DNA of 40,297 bases, from positions 1 to 40,297 of the forward strand of contig JANYEC010000027.1 in NCBI GenBank assembly GCA_025363295.1. Direction: 5' to 3'. The notes below the pieces were generated by a model. The model was not told the origin of the DNA, did not search any database, and saw only the letters and a program-made list of their open reading frames with translations. The position numbers and the translations under genes were made by a program. This DNA comes from Akkermansiaceae bacterium (GTDB lineage: Bacteria; Verrucomicrobiota; Verrucomicrobiia; Verrucomicrobiales; Akkermansiaceae). Positions 39,008 to 40,297 of the stretch are shown piece by piece. How positions within the stretch are numbered: the first letter of the stretch is position 1; every line of letters begins with the position of its first letter.

Positions 39008-40297
39008 TTGGTTTGGTTTTGGTTGTTTGGGGTGGTTTTGACAAGGGTTTCCGTTGGGGCGGACGGAGTGGAGGCGAAGGGAGCGCAAGCGACCGAAGCC
39101 GTAACGCAGTCCGCCCCAACGGCGGCGGATCGGGGAGAGGGTTCGCTACCCGCGCGTGCTATCTCGTCCTGGCGGTCTTCCTCAATGCGTTCAACGATGG
39201 TGAAGATCGCTTTGAGCCGCGCTTCAATGTCGGCGGCGAGGGTCATCGGATCCAGTGTGGACCGGGTGGCGCGTAGCTGGATTTTGGTTTCTTCGCTCAC
39301 TTTCGCACAGGCTAGGAGTCGGTCGCAGGGAGTGGCGGGGGTGTCGTATTTCTTGCGGACTTTGCTGCCGGTTCTTTGTTTTTCAATGAGCTTCATCACG
39401 GGGGTGAAGTGGTTGCGAAGGGGCAGCCAGGCGTGTTCGTAGAGGTCGTTGACTTGCTCGCGCAGCTTGAGATCGCCGTAGCGACCGTAGCCTAACAGTT
39501 GCCGGACGTGGGTGAAGTTTTTCTGCTCCACGTGAGCTTGATCGTTCTTTTTGTAGGCTCGTGAGCGGGTCCATTCGACGCTTCTTTTCCGGTGTAGAAG
39601 ATGGGCCTCGACGATTTCGTTGAGGAACTCGCTGCCGTTGTCGCAGTCGAATCCGAGCATGGGAAATGGCATGCGTTTTTCAATCCGCTCTAGGCCCACG
39701 CGCACTTCCCCGCCGCTGTTGCCCCATAGCGCGGCCAGCTCGGTCCAGCCGCTGTGGAAGTCGGTGAGCGTCAGGCTCCAGAGGAAGGCTCCGCTGCTGC
39801 TGCCGCCGCCGTGGGAAACGGTGTCGGCCTCTAACCAACCCGGCTCGTCGAAGGCTTGGGGGCCGCAGCGGATGGGGACGAATTTCTTGATCCGGTTGCT
39901 GGCACGGCCGGTTTTGCGCCCGAGGCGGCGCTCTGCTGTTAGGCGATAGGGAGCGGTGATCCGGTCCAGGGTGCGCGGGCTGTAGCTGAGGATTTTCGCT
40001 CGGGTGGCATGGTCGATGACTCCGTGCCGGGCTTGATAGCTATCGATCCACAGCGGCAGGGTTTGCTTGAGCCGGGTGCCGCAGGGTTGCTCGCTGTGCT
40101 TCCAGATCGACGCGATGATGGCTTGTTCTATCACGCCGTGTTTGGGTTTTGAACCCCGTCTCTTGGCTTGTTTGCCGAGAGTGACTTGGCCGTTGAGGGC
40201 CTTGATGGTGTGTTTGCGATCCCAGCCGAGCGTGTCGCTGACCTCGTCGATCATTGCGCTTTTTCCCGCACGGTTTCTGCTCGGATAACGCCGACGG
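38992..40297 (-). CDS. DDE transposase (integrase-core type), 5' end beyond the window
   Basis: The frame is open to the right edge; sequence before the ATG at 40254 (RRRYPSRNRAGKSAMIDEV) still looks like the family's N-terminus, so the gene is cut by the window end. The visible 434 residues have an N-terminal helix-turn-helix (SDTLGWDRKHTIKALNG), the rve/DDE core with EADTVSHGGGSSSGAF (first Asp), LGFDCDNGSEFLNEIV (second Asp) and KNDQAHVEQKNFTHVRQLLG (Glu), then a C-terminal helical region. It moves an IS by cut-and-paste or copy-paste transposition. The C-terminal 30 residues are encoded by a hairpin-forming insert (39051-39122). The catalytic triad appears intact. Confidence 0.9.
   Translation of the reverse strand, partial: RRRYPSRNRAGKSAMIDEVSDTLGWDRKHTIKALNGQVTLGKQAKRRGSKPKHGVIEQAIIASIWKHSEQPCGTRLKQTLPLWIDSYQARHGVIDHATRAKILSYSPRTLDRITAPYRLTAERRLGRKTGRASNRIKKFVPIRCGPQAFDEPGWLEADTVSHGGGSSSGAFLWSLTLTDFHSGWTELAALWGNSGGEVRVGLERIEKRMPFPMLGFDCDNGSEFLNEIVEAHLLHRKRSVEWTRSRAYKKNDQAHVEQKNFTHVRQLLGYGRYGDLKLREQVNDLYEHAWLPLRNHFTPVMKLIEKQRTGSKVRKKYDTPATPCDRLLACAKVSEETKIQLRATRSTLDPMTLAADIEARLKAIFTIVERIEEDRQDEIARAGSEPSPRSAAVGADCVTASVACAPFASTPSAPTETLVKTTPNNQNQTKRQVS
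39051..39122. repeat. 72-bp hairpin element inside the transposase coding end
   Basis: CCGTTGGGGCGGAC (39051-39064) and GTCCGCCCCAACGG (39109-39122) are a perfect 14-bp inverted repeat, with a 44-base loop containing AGGGAGCGCAAGCGACC. The element encodes an unusual Ala/Ser/Pro-rich stretch just before the transposase end. Its shape resembles a small mobile palindromic repeat that entered the gene in frame, or a structure that limits transposase expression. Confidence 0.6.

Noticed and set aside
38964..39119. N-terminal extension of the hypothetical protein into the IS
   Set aside because: It is read from transposase DNA in another frame and is Pro/Arg/Lys-rich low-complexity sequence.
1..40297. 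tRNA, rRNA, riboswitch or CRISPR array
   Set aside because: I looked for cloverleaf-like arms with CCA ends, conserved rRNA segments, known riboswitch cores and regularly spaced repeats and saw none; short unusual RNAs cannot be excluded by eye.

Overview
The window looks like chromosomal DNA of a free-living Gram-negative bacterium of about 55-57% GC, most plausibly a Verrucomicrobiota member of the Verrucomicrobiales type. This is inferred from the gene mix, not proven: LL-diaminopimelate aminotransferase (dapL), a DUF1573 plus single-domain rhodanese cluster behind an ECF sigma factor, a sensor kinase with an RsbU-type N-terminus, many lipoproteins and secreted proteins, and beta-helix and GH63 proteins. 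There is no rRNA, tRNA or CRISPR array that I can see. Most of the window is ordinary accessory and housekeeping chromosome; the only mobile DNA is a transposase at the right edge.

Layout. 1-470: an edge region with two overlapping hairpins and a 58-residue lipoprotein gene. 646-3879 (minus strand): a two-component pair whose regulator is split by a frameshift at a run of eight G and whose kinase lacks the usual phospho-acceptor histidine, then a DUF3185-type membrane protein, an Imm-5-like protein and a small membrane protein. 3987-9036: LplT-like transporter, quinone/enoyl reductase, dapL with a decayed duplicate of its 3' end, and a lipoprotein. 9199-15090: recQ diverging from pheS-pheT, which are separated by an inverted-repeat element. 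15361-18036: GH63 glucosidase. 18070-23342: a MscS channel with a cyclic-nucleotide-binding domain, a FecR-domain protein with an outer-membrane barrel, and a divergent CHASE2 adenylate cyclase, together a plausible cAMP signalling neighbourhood. 23450-25853: DUF3307 protein, secreted double-GlcG protein and a small protein. 25936-27958: fabG, acyl carrier protein and a UPF0104 membrane protein. 28292-29416: MoeB-rhodanese fusion. 29786-32985: AI-2E-type permease overlapping a beta-helix protein. 32986-35128: SH3-like protein and hemL. 35252-38152: tightly overlapping ECF sigma factor, anti-sigma, secreted protein, DUF1573 and rhodanese operon. 38127-40297: a hypothetical gene probably truncated by an insertion sequence whose transposase runs off the right edge.

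Three observations stand out. The G8 tract sits exactly between receiver and DNA-binding domain, and loss of one G rebuilds an uninterrupted regulator, so this is either a contingency switch, recent decay or a sequencing error. A 23-bp element matching at 19 positions lies upstream of the small lipoprotein and of the DUF3185 protein, flanking the two-component genes, and a related palindrome lies just before the AI-2E permease. Throughout the window the words GTTAG/CTAAC (and TGATAG, CTAGCA) are unusually common in several reading frames, suggesting selection or mutation bias at DNA level. Start sites were moved downstream from the longest open frame where a signal peptide, family alignment or gene overlap argued for it.
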